64,000 nt of DNA, taken from assembly GCF_016900375.1 (NCBI RefSeq), contig NZ_JACJKB010000004.1:1-64000 (forward strand), written 5' to 3'. This stretch comes from Collinsella tanakaei (GTDB lineage Bacteria; Actinomycetota; Coriobacteriia; Coriobacteriales; Coriobacteriaceae). The stretch's first letter is position 1. Every line of letters begins with the position of its first letter. This document shows, piece after piece, positions 7,830-18,381 of the stretch. Made by a program: the position numbers and the translations under genes. The notes beneath the pieces are model-generated. The model ran no database searches, was not told the DNA's origin, and saw nothing but the letters and a program-made list of their open reading frames with translations.

Positions 7830-8969
7830 TTAGAAGTTACCGCGCTTGAGGAAGTCGGGCAGCTCAAACTGATCGTTGCCGAAGTTCGGGAGCTCGGTGC
7901 CGCCGATGTTGCGGGTCGGGGCGCTCTGGGCAGCCGACGGAGCGGTGCGCTGCGGCTCAGGAGCGCGCGAGCTCGCCTGGGACTGACCGAAGAGCTGGTC
8001 CTGACGGTTGACGTTGGAGTCGGAGAAGCCGGTCGCGATGACGGTGATGCGCACCTGGTCGCCCAGAGACTCGTCGACGACGGTACCGAAAATGATGTTG
8101 GCCTCGGGATCGACGGCGTTCGCGACGAGGTCGGCGGCGTCGTTGATCTCCTGGATGCCGAGGTCCTTGGAGCCAGCGATGGAGAGCAGGACGCGGGTGG
8201 CGCCATCGATGGAGCTCTCGAGCAGCGGGCTGGAGATGGCCTGCTGGGCGGCGTCGACCGCGCGGGTGTCGCCGGAGGCGGTGCCGATGCCCATCATGGC
8301 CGTACCGGCCTGCTTCATGATGGTCTTCACGTCAGCGAAGTCCAGGTTGATGATGCCGGGAACGGTGATGAGGTCCGTGATGCCCTGGGTGCCCTGCGAC
8401 AGCACGGCATCGGCCATGGCGAAGGCCTCGAGCATCGTGGTCTTCTTCTCGGCAATGTCGAGCAGCTTGTCGTTGGGGATGACGATCATGGTGTCGACGC
8501 ACTCGGAAAGGGTCTGGATGCCCTCCTCGGCGCTGGCCTTGCGCTTGCGGCCCTCGAAGGTGAAGGGCTTGGTGACGACGGCGACGGTGAGCGCGCCCAC
8601 GTCGTTCATGGCGATGTCGGCAACGATGGGAGCCGCACCGGTGCCGGTGCCGCCGCCCTCGCCCGCGGTGATGAAGACCATGTCGGCGCCGGCAAGCGCC
8701 TCGGCGATGTCGTCGCGGGACTCATCGGCTGCCTTGCGGCCGACCTCGGGGTTGGCGCCGGCGCCCAGGCCGCGCGTGAGGTCGGTACCGATATGCACCT
8801 TGATATCTGCATCGGAGATGGCGAGAGCCTGGGCATCGGTGTTGATGGCCACGAACTCGACGCCGCGGATGCCCTCCTCGATCATGCGGTTGACGGCGTT
8901 CGTACCGCCGCCGCCAACGCCGACAACCTTGATGACGGCAAGGTAGTTGTTGATCTCGTTCTCGTGCAT
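7830..8969 (-). CDS. ftsZ: FtsZ, tubulin-like division GTPase
   Basis: Polymerising GTPase that forms the cytokinetic ring. The 379 residues show the GTP-binding core ([19 protein letters not shown]; the tubulin signature [10 protein letters not shown] near residue 110; the T7 loop [11 protein letters not shown] with its catalytic acid near 210). The C-terminal linker is short (about 315-360) and ends in the conserved peptide [11 protein letters not shown], which binds SepF and FtsW in actinobacteria. It sits 212 bases from ftsQ with its own upstream element (9013-9130) and its own terminator, so it can be expressed independently of the rest of dcw. The start is ATG after GGAGG. Confidence 0.98.
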   Translation of the reverse strand: MHENEINNYLAVIKVVGVGGGGTNAVNRMIEEGIRGVEFVAINTDAQALAISDADIKVHIGTDLTRGLGAGANPEVGRKAADESRDDIAEALAGADMVFITAGEGGGTGTGAAPIVADIAMNDVGALTVAVVTKPFTFEGRKRKASAEEGIQTLSECVDTMIVIPNDKLLDIAEKKTTMLEAFAMADAVLSQGTQGITDLITVPGIINLDFADVKTIMKQAGTAMMGIGTASGDTRAVDAAQQAISSPLLESSIDGATRVLLSIAGSKDLGIQEINDAADLVANAVDPEANIIFGTVVDESLGDQVRITVIATGFSDSNVNRQDQLFGQSQASSRAPEPQRTAPSAAQSAPTRNIGGTELPNFGNDQFELPDFLKRGNF

Positions 8970-9012
8970 GTTACGGTCCTCCGAACATCAGGTGTAAGCG
9001 CTTGGCGGTCTT

Positions 9013-9130
9013 TCGACTATAACCCTCAAGTACAGATTAAATGTCGAGGTAAACCGCTATATCCTTGCACAATAGCGAGGTCAAAGTCAACTTTGGCACG
9101 CAAGCTTTATGAAATTCGCAGGTAGACCCC
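9013..9130 (-). promoter_or_regulatory. ftsZ upstream element shared with mraZ
   Basis: Two blocks, read on the minus strand: TCTACCTGCG then, about 90 bases later, ATCTgtACTTGAGGGTTATAGT (TATAGT is a good -10, about 45 bases before the ftsZ ATG). Both blocks recur in the same order and orientation upstream of mraZ (24003-24084). A conserved AGCGGTT lies between them in both cases. Confidence 0.55.
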
Positions 9131-9181
9131 TCAACCGTTCGCCGTAGGCGAGCGGAATGACCGGGTGGGGTCAACGGATTA

Positions 9182-10702
9182 TCACACCGGGGCGCTGCGG
9201 AATGAGTAGGCGTCCGCCACGCGCACGTTGATATAGGTGACCCCCTGCTCCTGCTCAAGAAGCTTGCGGATGACCTGCTCTTTCTGTTGGATATCTTCCG
9301 GCTTTCCGAGCGATACCTCCACGCCGGAGTCCAGGTTCGCCGAGATCGCCTCGATCGAGGGAATCGAGATGTCCTTGATCTGGGCCCTGAACTCAGGGCT
9401 GAAGCCAGTCGCGTACGCAAGGCCCGCAAGGACCACCTCGTTGGTGACCTCCTTGCCGCTCGAGGGGTCGGCATCGGTGCCGACATCGGTGAGCAGCACG
9501 GCGTTCGCCTCGCGCGCGAGCTCCATCGCCGCGTCGACGCCGGTCAGCTGCTCGCCGCCCTGCGCCCCCGCGTCGGTGCCCTCGTCGACGGTCTCATCGG
9601 TCTCGGCCCCCTCGTCGACGGCCTCGCCCTCCCCCGTCTCGGCCGATCCGTCATCGCCGGAACCCTCGGCAGGCGCATCTTCCGCAGGCGCGGGCTGCGT
9701 CGTCACCGCGAGCGATATCGGCGCGATCCAGGTGTTCTCGTCGCTGATGGCCCAGGCGACGCCGTCAGACACGATATAGGCGATGGCGGCGACCGTCTTC
9801 TCCTGCGGCGTGATCACGAGCGTGTGCGGGAACTGCCGCTCAACGCGCACGTCGTCGACCCAGGGGTTCTCCTTGAGGTTCTCGACCGCATCGTCCTCGT
9901 CGAGATTGAACAGGGTGGAGCCGACGGGAACGCTCACGAGCTTAGCCGCCGTCTGCTGGGGAACGTGCTCGGAGCCGTTGACCACAACACTTGTCACCTC
10001 GAAGAAGCCGGAGTTGACCACGACGGCCGCACCGAGACCGATCACCACGACGGCCGCGAGCACGACCGCCACGGCAATATGCAGAAACGAGACGGAGGTG
10101 CCAAGCCCCGCGCGCGGGCGCTCGGGGCGTGCGGCATCGTCTTTGCCGAGCTTCAGGCCGAGGACGCTGGGCACCTTCGGCATGGGGAAGGAGCGGCTGG
10201 CGCTTTTCGCCTGGCGCTTGGCCGCCGTCTGGATGGATGCCGTCGCTCGGCGCTTCGCCGGCTTGGCGGGCTTTGCCTGCTTGGCCGCCGCGCTGCGCTT
10301 TTGCGGCGCCGCCTTGGCGAGGGCCTTGGTCTGCGCCTTCACGGTCGGCTTCGCCGTGGCCTTCAGCGTCGGCTTCGCCACCGTTTTCGAAGCCGCCTTG
10401 GGCGCGGTCTTCGCCGATGCGGGGCGGCGCGTGGGCGTGGGCGCGGCGGACACCTGGCGGCGTCTGGGCGTCGCGACCTTCTTGCGCACGGATTTAGAGG
10501 ACGATACGAGCTCCGAGGCGGCCTTCTTCGTGGGCGCCACGTACGTGCGGGCGGGAGCGACCTTTTTCGGTTTCGGGCTTGCCGCGACAGGACGGCTCTT
10601 CGCGGTGGAAGTGCGTGCGGAAGCGGCGCCGGTCGAGCGGCGGAAGGTGGGCTTCTGCTTAGAAGCCGAGGAATTTGACTTCCGGCTTGAGCTCGACGCC
10701 AT
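9182..10702 (-). CDS. ftsQ: FtsQ division protein with long basic tail and acidic insert
   Basis: Bitopic divisome protein that links FtsL/FtsB to the septal synthase. The 506 residues are about twice the usual length. Residues 1-200 form a cytoplasmic tail made mostly of Lys, Ala, Ser, Thr, Pro and Arg with repeated KxxAKPT-like units, resembling histone H1 tails. One membrane helix follows (about 203-229), then the POTRA domain (about 232-300, FFEVTSVVVNGSEHVP) and the beta domain. The beta domain is split by a low-complexity Glu/Asp/Gly/Ala insert (about 337-386) with no positive charge, and resumes to the C-terminus (EQGVTYINVRVADAYSFR). It overlaps the end of murB by 44 bases, so the two are translationally linked. 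Confidence 0.9.
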   Translation of the reverse strand: MASSSSRKSNSSASKQKPTFRRSTGAASARTSTAKSRPVAASPKPKKVAPARTYVAPTKKAASELVSSSKSVRKKVATPRRRQVSAAPTPTRRPASAKTAPKAASKTVAKPTLKATAKPTVKAQTKALAKAAPQKRSAAAKQAKPAKPAKRRATASIQTAAKRQAKSASRSFPMPKVPSVLGLKLGKDDAARPERPRAGLGTSVSFLHIAVAVVLAAVVVIGLGAAVVVNSGFFEVTSVVVNGSEHVPQQTAAKLVSVPVGSTLFNLDEDDAVENLKENPWVDDVRVERQFPHTLVITPQEKTVAAIAYIVSDGVAWAISDENTWIAPISLAVTTQPAPAEDAPAEGSGDDGSAETGEGEAVDEGAETDETVDEGTDAGAQGGEQLTGVDAAMELAREANAVLLTDVGTDADPSSGKEVTNEVVLAGLAYATGFSPEFRAQIKDISIPSIEAISANLDSGVEVSLGKPEDIQQKEQVIRKLLEQEQGVTYINVRVADAYSFRSAPV

Positions 10703-11570
10703 ACGTTTCCTTTACCTTCTCGTACACGTGCTGGATGACCGCGACCACATCGCTCGCGGTTGCCGTCCCGTTGTTCACAATAAAGTTAGCGTGAAGATCG
10801 GAGACCTCGGCCCCGCCGACCGAAAAACCCTTCAATCCGCATTCCTCGACCATAGCTCCCACACTTCTTCCCGCCGGGTTGCGGAAGACCGATCCGCAGG
10901 AAGCGGAGCCGATGGGCTGCGTCTTGCGGCGGCGCTGAAGGGAGCGCTCCATCTTGGAGCGGATATCGGCCTTCTCGCCGGGATGCAGCTTGAGCGTGAC
11001 CTCGAGGATGATCTCGTCGCGCGGGATGCCCGTCTCGCGATAGCCCCAGAAGACGTCATCGTGCGCGTAATGGCACAGGCCGACGCCCGGGCGGTAGGTC
11101 ACGACGTCCTGCACGAGCGATCCGATCCACTCGTCGCGCGTGCCCGCGTTCATCGACACGGCGCCGCCGACCGTGCCCGGGATGCCCACAGCGAACTCCA
11201 GGCCGGCGAGGCTGCGCGACAGCGCGTCGTTCACGAGGCGCGCGAGCATGGCGCCCGCCCCGACCGTGAGGGTCACGCCGTCCTCGGCAAGCACCGAGCG
11301 CTGGAACTCGCGCCCCAGCGTGATGACGGCGCCGTCGTACCCGGAGTCCGCAACGAGCAGGTTCGACCCCTTGCCGATGATGACCCAGGGAACCTGCTCG
11401 CGCGCGAGCACCTCGACAGCGCGGCGCAGCGCATGGTAGCTATGGCAGGTGATGAACAGCGAGGCGCGGCCACCGATGCGGTAGCTCGTGTGGCGCGCGA
11501 GCCGCTCGTCCTCTATGACGTCGGTATCGATTGCCCCCGAAAGGGAAAGGACCGCGTTGAACAGCCCCAT
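10659..11570 (-). CDS. murB: UDP-N-acetylenolpyruvoylglucosamine reductase
   Basis: Cytoplasmic FAD enzyme that reduces the enolpyruvyl group to make UDP-MurNAc, the second committed step of peptidoglycan synthesis. In 303 residues it shows HTSYRIGGRA (FAD site), IIGKGSNLLVADSGYDG, GLEFAVGIPGTVGGAVSMNAG, the catalytic serine in CGSVFRNPAG and the C-terminal glutamate in ELKPEVKFLG. It is the type IIb form, lacking the extra loop of E. coli MurB. It starts 3 bases after the murC stop and overlaps ftsQ, so murC-murB-ftsQ form one tight unit. Confidence 0.97.
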   Translation of the reverse strand: MGLFNAVLSLSGAIDTDVIEDERLARHTSYRIGGRASLFITCHSYHALRRAVEVLAREQVPWVIIGKGSNLLVADSGYDGAVITLGREFQRSVLAEDGVTLTVGAGAMLARLVNDALSRSLAGLEFAVGIPGTVGGAVSMNAGTRDEWIGSLVQDVVTYRPGVGLCHYAHDDVFWGYRETGIPRDEIILEVTLKLHPGEKADIRSKMERSLQRRRKTQPIGSASCGSVFRNPAGRSVGAMVEECGLKGFSVGGAEVSDLHANFIVNNGTATASDVVAVIQHVYEKVKETYGVELKPEVKFLGF

Positions 11571-11573
11571 CTG

Positions 11574-13001
11574 CTATCGGGCACCCTTCTGCTGGTCGGC
11601 AACGTGCTCCAGGTACTCGGGACCGACCTGGGTGATGTCGCCGGCGCCCATGGTGATGAGCAGATCGCCGGAAGCTGCCTCGGCGTCGAGCGTCTCCATA
11701 AGGGAGGCGCGGTCGGAGGCGTAGAAGACGCGCTTGCCCGGATGGCGCTCGGCAACGAGGTCGGCGAGCATCTTGCTCGTGACGCCCGGGATGGGCATCT
11801 CGCCGGCAGAGAACACATCGATGAGCACGAGGACATCGGCCTGGGCGAAGGCGTCGGCGAAATCGTCGGCGAGCGCCTGCAGGCGGCTGTAGCGGTGCGG
11901 CTGGAACACGACAACGACCTTGTTGAAATCAAGGCTCTTCGCGGCGGCAAGCGTCGCGGAGATCTCGGTGGGATGGTGGCCGTAGTCGTCGACGATCGTG
12001 ACGCCGCGCGTGTCGCCGATATGCGTGAAGCGACGGCGAACGCCCTCGAACGTGGAGAGCGCACGGGCGGCGGCATCGGTATCTTGGCCGAGCGCCCAGG
12101 CGACCGTGAGGGCGGCGCTGGCGTTCAGCATGTTGTGGCGACCGGGGTTGCTCTTGATGGTCACGTCGTGCACGGAGCCGTCGGGAAGCTTCACCGTGAA
12201 GTTCGTCGCCAGCGCATGGCCGCCGGCAACCGGCGTGCACACGACGTCGTTTTCGGCATCAAAGCCGTAGGTCACGACACGCAGGCCCGTCGAGCGCGCG
12301 AGCTCGACGAGGCGCGCCGTCTCGCCGCAGACGATGATGGTGCCCTCCTCGCCCACGAGGCTCATGAACTTGACGAAGGTCTGCTCGATCTCCTCGAGAC
12401 CCGAATAGTGGTCGAGGTGATCGGCCTCGACGTTCGTCACCACGACGATGTTGGGATCGAGATAGAGGAAGGAGCGGTCGGACTCGTCGGCCTCGGAGAC
12501 GAAGTACTCGCTGCCGCCGTTGCGCCCGTTGGTGTCGTAGCCCTCGACGATGCCGCCGATCAGGAAGCTCGGGTCGAGGCCCATGCGGTCGAGCATCGTG
12601 GCGCACATGGACGAGGTGGTCGTCTTTCCGTGCGTGCCGGCGATGCCCACGGTCACATGACCGCTCGAGAGCACCGAGAGCATGCGGGCGCGCGGCCACA
12701 CGGGAATGCCCAGCTCGCGCGCGCGAACGACCTCGGGATTCGTATCGGGGATGGCGGTGGACACCACGACGACATCGGGGTTGAGCTCGTCGACGGTCTT
12801 CGCCTCGTGGCCCACGCGCACGTCGATGCCGGCTCGGATGAGCTGGCGGATGTAGCGCGAGGTCTTGAGGTCGGAGCCGGTGATGTCGTAGCCGCGCTCG
12901 TGCATGATGAGCGCGATCGCGCTCATGCCGGCGCCGCCGATACCGATGAAGTGGGCGCTCTTGAACGCAGGCGCCTCGGGTGCGGTGGAAATCTGGGCCA
13001 T
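11574..13001 (-). CDS. murC: UDP-N-acetylmuramate--L-alanine ligase
   Basis: ATP-dependent Mur ligase that adds L-Ala to UDP-MurNAc. The 475 residues contain the N-terminal Rossmann domain (HFIGIGGAGMSAIA), the P-loop GIAGTHGKTTTSSM (about residue 118), the Mg/carbamylation region SEADESDRSFLYL, NVEADHLDHY, and the C-terminal ligase domain with DYGHHPTEI and FQPHRYSR. It is the first gene after a terminator, so it probably starts the murC-murB-ftsQ transcript; a possible promoter is at 13028-13057. Confidence 0.97.
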   Translation of the reverse strand: MAQISTAPEAPAFKSAHFIGIGGAGMSAIALIMHERGYDITGSDLKTSRYIRQLIRAGIDVRVGHEAKTVDELNPDVVVVSTAIPDTNPEVVRARELGIPVWPRARMLSVLSSGHVTVGIAGTHGKTTTSSMCATMLDRMGLDPSFLIGGIVEGYDTNGRNGGSEYFVSEADESDRSFLYLDPNIVVVTNVEADHLDHYSGLEEIEQTFVKFMSLVGEEGTIIVCGETARLVELARSTGLRVVTYGFDAENDVVCTPVAGGHALATNFTVKLPDGSVHDVTIKSNPGRHNMLNASAALTVAWALGQDTDAAARALSTFEGVRRRFTHIGDTRGVTIVDDYGHHPTEISATLAAAKSLDFNKVVVVFQPHRYSRLQALADDFADAFAQADVLVLIDVFSAGEMPIPGVTSKMLADLVAERHPGKRVFYASDRASLMETLDAEAASGDLLITMGAGDITQVGPEYLEHVADQQKGAR

Positions 13002-13027
13002 GTCAGCTTCTCTCTTGAGATGGCAAC

Positions 13028-13057
13028 GTTATGCAGCAGCCCTTAACTCTAGCGCAA
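13028..13057 (-). promoter_or_regulatory. candidate murC promoter
   Basis: TTGCGC (13052-13057), 18 bases, CATAAC (13028-13033) on the minus strand, 27 bases before the murC ATG. Each hexamer has four consensus bases. The call is supported by the terminator upstream. Confidence 0.4.
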
Positions 13058-13194
13058 ACGCCCACCGTGCGTCGAGGGGACAACCGGCGGATGACGCGTT
13101 CGTGTGAAAACTGCGCAATAGCCGGCACATTGGCATGGCGATGTGCGAGCGACGATCCCCCCCTGCCCAGACAACAGGAACCGAACCCTGCAGC

Positions 13195-13236
13195 TATATA
13201 CGAAAGGGCCCCAAGGCATCGCGCCTTGGGGCCCTT
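13195..13236 (-). terminator. terminator between murG and murC
   Basis: A perfect 14-bp stem (13204-13217 with 13223-13236), 5-base loop, 18 bases past the murG stop. It is followed on the minus strand by TCGTATATAG, a modest U-rich tail. It divides dcw into two transcripts. Confidence 0.7.
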
Positions 13237-13253
13237 CGGCAACGTTTGGAAAC

Positions 13254-14381
13254 CTAGCGCTTGAGCGACTCGATCGCGTCGGCAAGACGGGCGGCAGCCT
13301 GGTCCTGGGCAAGATCGCGCGCGGCGGCGCGCATGGCGGCACGGCGCTCGGGCGAGGCGATCAGACCGCAAACCTCATCTGCGAAGGCGTCGCCATCGAT
13401 ATCCGCATCGGCGAACATCACCGCCGCGCCGGCATCCACGAGGAAGCGGGCGTTGGTGGTCTGATGGTCCGCCGTCGCGAGCGGATACGGCACGAGCACG
13501 GAGGGCGCGGCGAGCGCAGCGATCTCCGCGACCGACGATGCGCCGGAGCGAGACAGCACGAGGTCGGCGGCGGCGAGCATATCGCCCATGCCGTCGATAT
13601 AGGCCTGCACCCGATAGCGCTTCTGCTCCGGCTCCGTGAGCGCAAGCTGGTCGCGCGTCCACTCGAAGTCGTCGGCGCCCGTCGAGTGCACGACGTGCAC
13701 GCCCTCCATGCCGAGCAGACGATCCTTGAGCTCGACCATGCGCTGGTTCAGGTGGTGCGCACCGAGCGAGCCGCCGAACACGAGCAGGAGCGTCGCATCC
13801 TCGGGCACGCCGAGGGCCTTTCGCCCGCGGGCGCGGTCGCCGGCGAGCACCGAGCGGCGCACGGGGTTGCCGGTCATCTCGATCCTTGTGGATGAGCCGG
13901 CACGCTGCTCGAAGGTCGCGCGGACGCTCGGCTGGGCGATGGCTATCAGCGAGGCGGAACGGGCCGTCTGCTTGTTAGCGAGGCCCGGCACGGAGTTCTG
14001 CTCGTGCAGCACCACGGGAACGCCCAGGCGCGCGGCGGCGCGCATGAGGGGAAGCTCGACATAGGCGCCGAAACCCACGGCGACATCGGGCATGAGGTCG
14101 GCATCGGCGCGGAAGGCGCGGGCGAGCCTGCGCTCCTCGTGCACCAGGTGCGCAAGGGCGGTCGCGAGCGTCCAGGGGCGCGCGCGGTCGAAACCCGTCA
14201 CGTTCACGGGAAAGAAATCGAAACCCGCCTGCGGCACGAGCTTGCCCTCGAGGCGTCGCGTCTCGCCGAAGAAACGCACCTTGTGCCCGCGGGCATCGAG
14301 CTCCTCGGCAAGCGCGAGGGCAGGGTTCACGTGTCCGGCCGTACCGCCGGCGGCGATGGCAACGGAGAGCTTATCGGTCAT
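13254..14381 (-). CDS. murG: MurG, lipid II-forming GlcNAc transferase
   Basis: Membrane-associated glycosyltransferase (GT-B fold, GT28) that adds GlcNAc to lipid I, giving lipid II. About 375 residues: VAIAAGGTAGHVNPALALAE (N-terminal G loop), VGFGAYVELPLMRAA, HEQNSVPGLANK, the second G loop LLVFGGSLGAHHLN, and SRSGASSVAEIAAL with ...PYPLATADHQTTNARFL for UDP-GlcNAc binding. The ATG at 14379-14381 was chosen because of the AAGGGAT site and because the sequence begins there; the open frame runs 90 codons further only because it overlaps ftsW. The start overlaps the ftsW stop by 11 bases, indicating coupled translation. Confidence 0.96.
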   Translation of the reverse strand: MTDKLSVAIAAGGTAGHVNPALALAEELDARGHKVRFFGETRRLEGKLVPQAGFDFFPVNVTGFDRARPWTLATALAHLVHEERRLARAFRADADLMPDVAVGFGAYVELPLMRAAARLGVPVVLHEQNSVPGLANKQTARSASLIAIAQPSVRATFEQRAGSSTRIEMTGNPVRRSVLAGDRARGRKALGVPEDATLLLVFGGSLGAHHLNQRMVELKDRLLGMEGVHVVHSTGADDFEWTRDQLALTEPEQKRYRVQAYIDGMGDMLAAADLVLSRSGASSVAEIAALAAPSVLVPYPLATADHQTTNARFLVDAGAAVMFADADIDGDAFADEVCGLIASPERRAAMRAAARDLAQDQAAARLADAIESLKR

Positions 14382-15933
14382 AGCGATCCCTTCTCGAAGA
14401 TCCCCTTCTTCCGCCCCGCGGCGAGCCGTCGCGCTCGCGCAGGCGGTCGGCGGCCCCGCCATGCAGGTCGACACGGTCGTACGGGCCGCTCTCGGGCGAA
14501 CGGCGCGTACGGGCGCCCCGCTGGGCGCCGCCCTGCGAGGACGAGGAGCGCCATCCGTCCACCACCGAGAAGCCGGATCGGCGCTCGGAGGCGGCCTGGC
14601 GGACCTGCGGCTCCCCCGCCGTCGATCGACCCAGGTGACTCGACACCTCATCAGTATCGTCCATCACGGCGAAGTCGGCGCGACGGCTGCGGTAGACGGT
14701 CTCGGTGCCGCTCTCGAACGACACGCGGACCACGAGACCCGCCAGGATGAGCGAGGCGATGAGCGACGAGCCGCCGTAGCTGATGAAGGGCATGGTCTTG
14801 CCCGTCATGGGGATGACGTTCAGGATGCCGAGGGCGTTGATGAGGAACTGCACCATGATGATCACGGCGCAGCCCTCCGCGATGAGCCGGTCGCGCAGAC
14901 AGCGCGCCTGCTTGGCGATGGAGAACGCCGCCCACGTCATGGCGACGAACACGAGCACGAAGATGACCGAGCCCACGAAGCCGAGCTCCTCGCCGATGAT
15001 GGCGAAGATGTAGTCGTTATGGGACTCGGGCAGATAGTCGTACTTCATCGTGGAGTTGCCGATGCCCCGGCCGAACAGCCCGCCCGAGGCGAAGGCCATG
15101 ATGGCGAGCGTCGCCTGGTAGCCGGTGTCGAAGGGGTCGGCCCAGGGATCGCTCATGGCAAGCAGGCGCTCCATACGGTAGGGCGCAACGACGATCGCCG
15201 CTGCGACGAGCAGCACGGCGAGCAGCACGGCGCCGAACACGATGCGATACGAGATGCCCGCGAAAAACGCCATGGCGAACACCGTGACGGCAATGATCAG
15301 GGTCGTGCCCATATCGGGCTGGATGAAGATCAAAAACAGCGGCGCCACCACCGCGATGGCGAGCCTGAGCAGGAACTGCGAGGTGCTGATGCTCTCGCGC
15401 TCGTAGTAATCGCTCATGATATTGGCCGCGAGCACGATGATGACGGGCTTCATGAACTCCGAGGGCTGCAGCGTGAAGGGGCCGATGGCGATCCAGCGCA
15501 CGGCGCCGCCGCCGGCAAGGCCCATGACCTTCACCGCGACCAGCACGAGGATCATGATCGCCCAGACGGGCCAGATGAGGTTGTCCAAGATCCACGACCA
15601 CGAGAGCATCTTGCTCGTCATGACCGCGATGAGCCCGAGGCCGATGACGGCGAAGATCGCCTGGCGGAAGAGGTAGTACGTCGCGTCGCCCTCCTCCTTG
15701 AGCGCAACCACCGACGAGGCCGAGTACACCATCACGAGGCCGAAGACGACGAGCGCAGCGAGGCAGGCGATAAAGACGATGCGCGGGCGCATGATGCGCG
15801 CGGGCACGCCCGCTATGAGCTTCTCGGCGGCACCGGCGGAGCTGCGCGCCCGCTCGCGTGCGGGGCGCGTCCTGCGGGCGGGTGTCCGTCCGTGTCCCTC
15901 GGCACCGGTTCGGTCCATATGACTCCCTTGCAT
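14371..15933 (-). CDS. ftsW: FtsW, septal peptidoglycan polymerase (SEDS)
   Basis: Multi-pass SEDS glycosyltransferase that polymerises lipid II at the septum together with the class B PBP encoded upstream. The 520 residues comprise a basic cytoplasmic head (1-50), about ten membrane helices (VFIACLAALVVFGLVMVYSA is the first), the SEDS signatures LQPSEFMKPVIIV and MTGKTMPFISYGGSS, and an unusually long Arg/Ser/Gly-rich cytoplasmic tail of nearly 100 residues (about 424-520). The tail probably carries protein contacts, as seen for mycobacterial FtsW with FtsZ (comparison only). It lies 3 bases after murD. Codon 1 or codon 6 may be the start. Confidence 0.95.
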   Translation of the reverse strand: MQGSHMDRTGAEGHGRTPARRTRPARERARSSAGAAEKLIAGVPARIMRPRIVFIACLAALVVFGLVMVYSASSVVALKEEGDATYYLFRQAIFAVIGLGLIAVMTSKMLSWSWILDNLIWPVWAIMILVLVAVKVMGLAGGGAVRWIAIGPFTLQPSEFMKPVIIVLAANIMSDYYERESISTSQFLLRLAIAVVAPLFLIFIQPDMGTTLIIAVTVFAMAFFAGISYRIVFGAVLLAVLLVAAAIVVAPYRMERLLAMSDPWADPFDTGYQATLAIMAFASGGLFGRGIGNSTMKYDYLPESHNDYIFAIIGEELGFVGSVIFVLVFVAMTWAAFSIAKQARCLRDRLIAEGCAVIIMVQFLINALGILNVIPMTGKTMPFISYGGSSLIASLILAGLVVRVSFESGTETVYRSRRADFAVMDDTDEVSSHLGRSTAGEPQVRQAASERRSGFSVVDGWRSSSSQGGAQRGARTRRSPESGPYDRVDLHGGAADRLRERDGSPRGGRRGSSRRDRYDR

Positions 15934-15936
15934 CGC

Positions 15937-17337
15937 TTAGGCGCGTCCGTCCGCGCGCAGCTGCTCTACGTACTCCTTGAAGCGGCGTCCGCGCTCCTCG
16001 AAACCCGAGAACTCATCGAACGACGAGCATGCGGGCGACAGCAGCACCACGTCGCCGCGGTTCGCGAGCGACCGGGCGACATCGACGGCGTCGCACAGGT
16101 CATCCGCCTCGGCGATATCCACGCGCTCGCTGCCGTCGGCCTCCTCGATGGCATGGCGGAAGCGCTCGCGCGCCTCGCCGAAGCACACCGCCGCGCGCAC
16201 GTGCTCGCACACGAAGGCGGCGAACTCCTCGAGCGGCGTGCCCTTGTCGTGGCCGCCCAGCAGCACGATCACGTCGTCGTCCGGAAAGGCGGTGAGGGCC
16301 TTCTCGACGGCATCGGTGTTCGTCGCCTTGGAATCGTTGAAGAAGCGCACGCCGTCGATCTCGCCGCAGGGCTCGACGCGATGCTCGAGCGGCCTGAAGC
16401 TCAGAAGACCGGAGCGGACCGCCTCGACGGGTGCCCCGCAGAACAGCGCGGCGGCGGAGGCGGCGAGCGCGTTCGTCACGTTGTGGTTGCCGGCGATCGC
16501 AAGGTCGCCTGCGTCCACGAGCGCGCACTCGGTGCCGGCAAGGCGCACCGTGAGCACGCCCTCGCGCACGAAGGCGGCGTCCGGGGTGCCCGCATCGGCA
16601 ATGCCCAGCGACAGCACGCGACGGCCGGGAACGAAGATACGGTCGGCAAACGCCATGACGCCCTCGTCCTCGACGTCGACAATCGCCAGGTCGCCCTCGT
16701 CCATGTTCGCGAACAGGCGGATCTTGGCGAGCGCGTAGTTCTCGTGCGTGCGGTGCCAGGCGAGATGGTCGGGCGTGATGTTCAGCAGCACCGCTACGCG
16801 CGGGTGAAGCTCTGAGGTCGTGGCGATCTGGTAGCTCGAGAGCTCGGCAACCAGCCAGGCGTCCTCGCCGTGCGCATCGACGGCGTCGATCGTCGGCGTG
16901 CCGATGTTTCCCACCGCGGCGTTCTCGATGCCCGCGGCATCGAGCAGATGGTGCGTGAGCGTCGTGGTGGTCGTCTTGCCGTTCGTGCCCGTGATGGCGC
17001 ACCACGACGAGCGCGACAGGCGCCAGGCGAACTCGGGCTCGCCCATGACCTCGCCCGCATGGGCGCGCGCCGCGGCAAAGAAGTCCGAGAACTCGGAGAT
17101 GCCGGGACTCGCCACGCAGATGTCGTAGTCACCCCCGACGGCCTCCGTGCCGTACACGAACCGGGCGCCGCGGGCCTCGAGGGCACGCGTGCGCTCCGTC
17201 GCCTCGGAGGTGGCGCCGCCGTACACGGTCACGGAGCTCACGTGCTCAGGACCGTGCGCGAGCGCCCACTCGACCACGTCGAGTCCGGTCGATCCCTGCC
17301 CGAGCACGAGCAGCGAGAACGTTTTCGGAAGAGGCAT
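15937..17337 (-). CDS. murD: UDP-N-acetylmuramoyl-L-alanine--D-glutamate ligase
   Basis: Mur ligase that adds D-Glu to UDP-MurNAc-L-Ala in the cytoplasm. 466 residues with the N-terminal UDP-binding domain (LVLGQGSTGLDVVEWAL), P-loop AITGTNGKTTTTTLTHHLL, NITPDHLAWH, and the C-terminal domain FRPLEHRVEPCGEIDGVRFF with NDSKATNTDAVEKAL and LLSPACSSFDEFSGFEERG, all diagnostic of MurD. It is placed between mraY and ftsW as in most dcw clusters, with a 9-base gap from mraY and 3 from ftsW. Confidence 0.97.
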   Translation of the reverse strand: MPLPKTFSLLVLGQGSTGLDVVEWALAHGPEHVSSVTVYGGATSEATERTRALEARGARFVYGTEAVGGDYDICVASPGISEFSDFFAAARAHAGEVMGEPEFAWRLSRSSWCAITGTNGKTTTTTLTHHLLDAAGIENAAVGNIGTPTIDAVDAHGEDAWLVAELSSYQIATTSELHPRVAVLLNITPDHLAWHRTHENYALAKIRLFANMDEGDLAIVDVEDEGVMAFADRIFVPGRRVLSLGIADAGTPDAAFVREGVLTVRLAGTECALVDAGDLAIAGNHNVTNALAASAAALFCGAPVEAVRSGLLSFRPLEHRVEPCGEIDGVRFFNDSKATNTDAVEKALTAFPDDDVIVLLGGHDKGTPLEEFAAFVCEHVRAAVCFGEARERFRHAIEEADGSERVDIAEADDLCDAVDVARSLANRGDVVLLSPACSSFDEFSGFEERGRRFKEYVEQLRADGRA

Positions 17338-17346
17338 GGAGTATCA

Positions 17347-18378
<1,032 letters not shown>

Positions 18379-18381
18379 CTG

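Noticed and set aside
9783-13046. A 1087-codon open frame on the plus strand across murC, murB and ftsQ
   Set aside because: It is antisense to three certain genes. Its product is a low-complexity Arg/Ala/Gly/His-rich string with no motif, as expected from high-GC codon bias.
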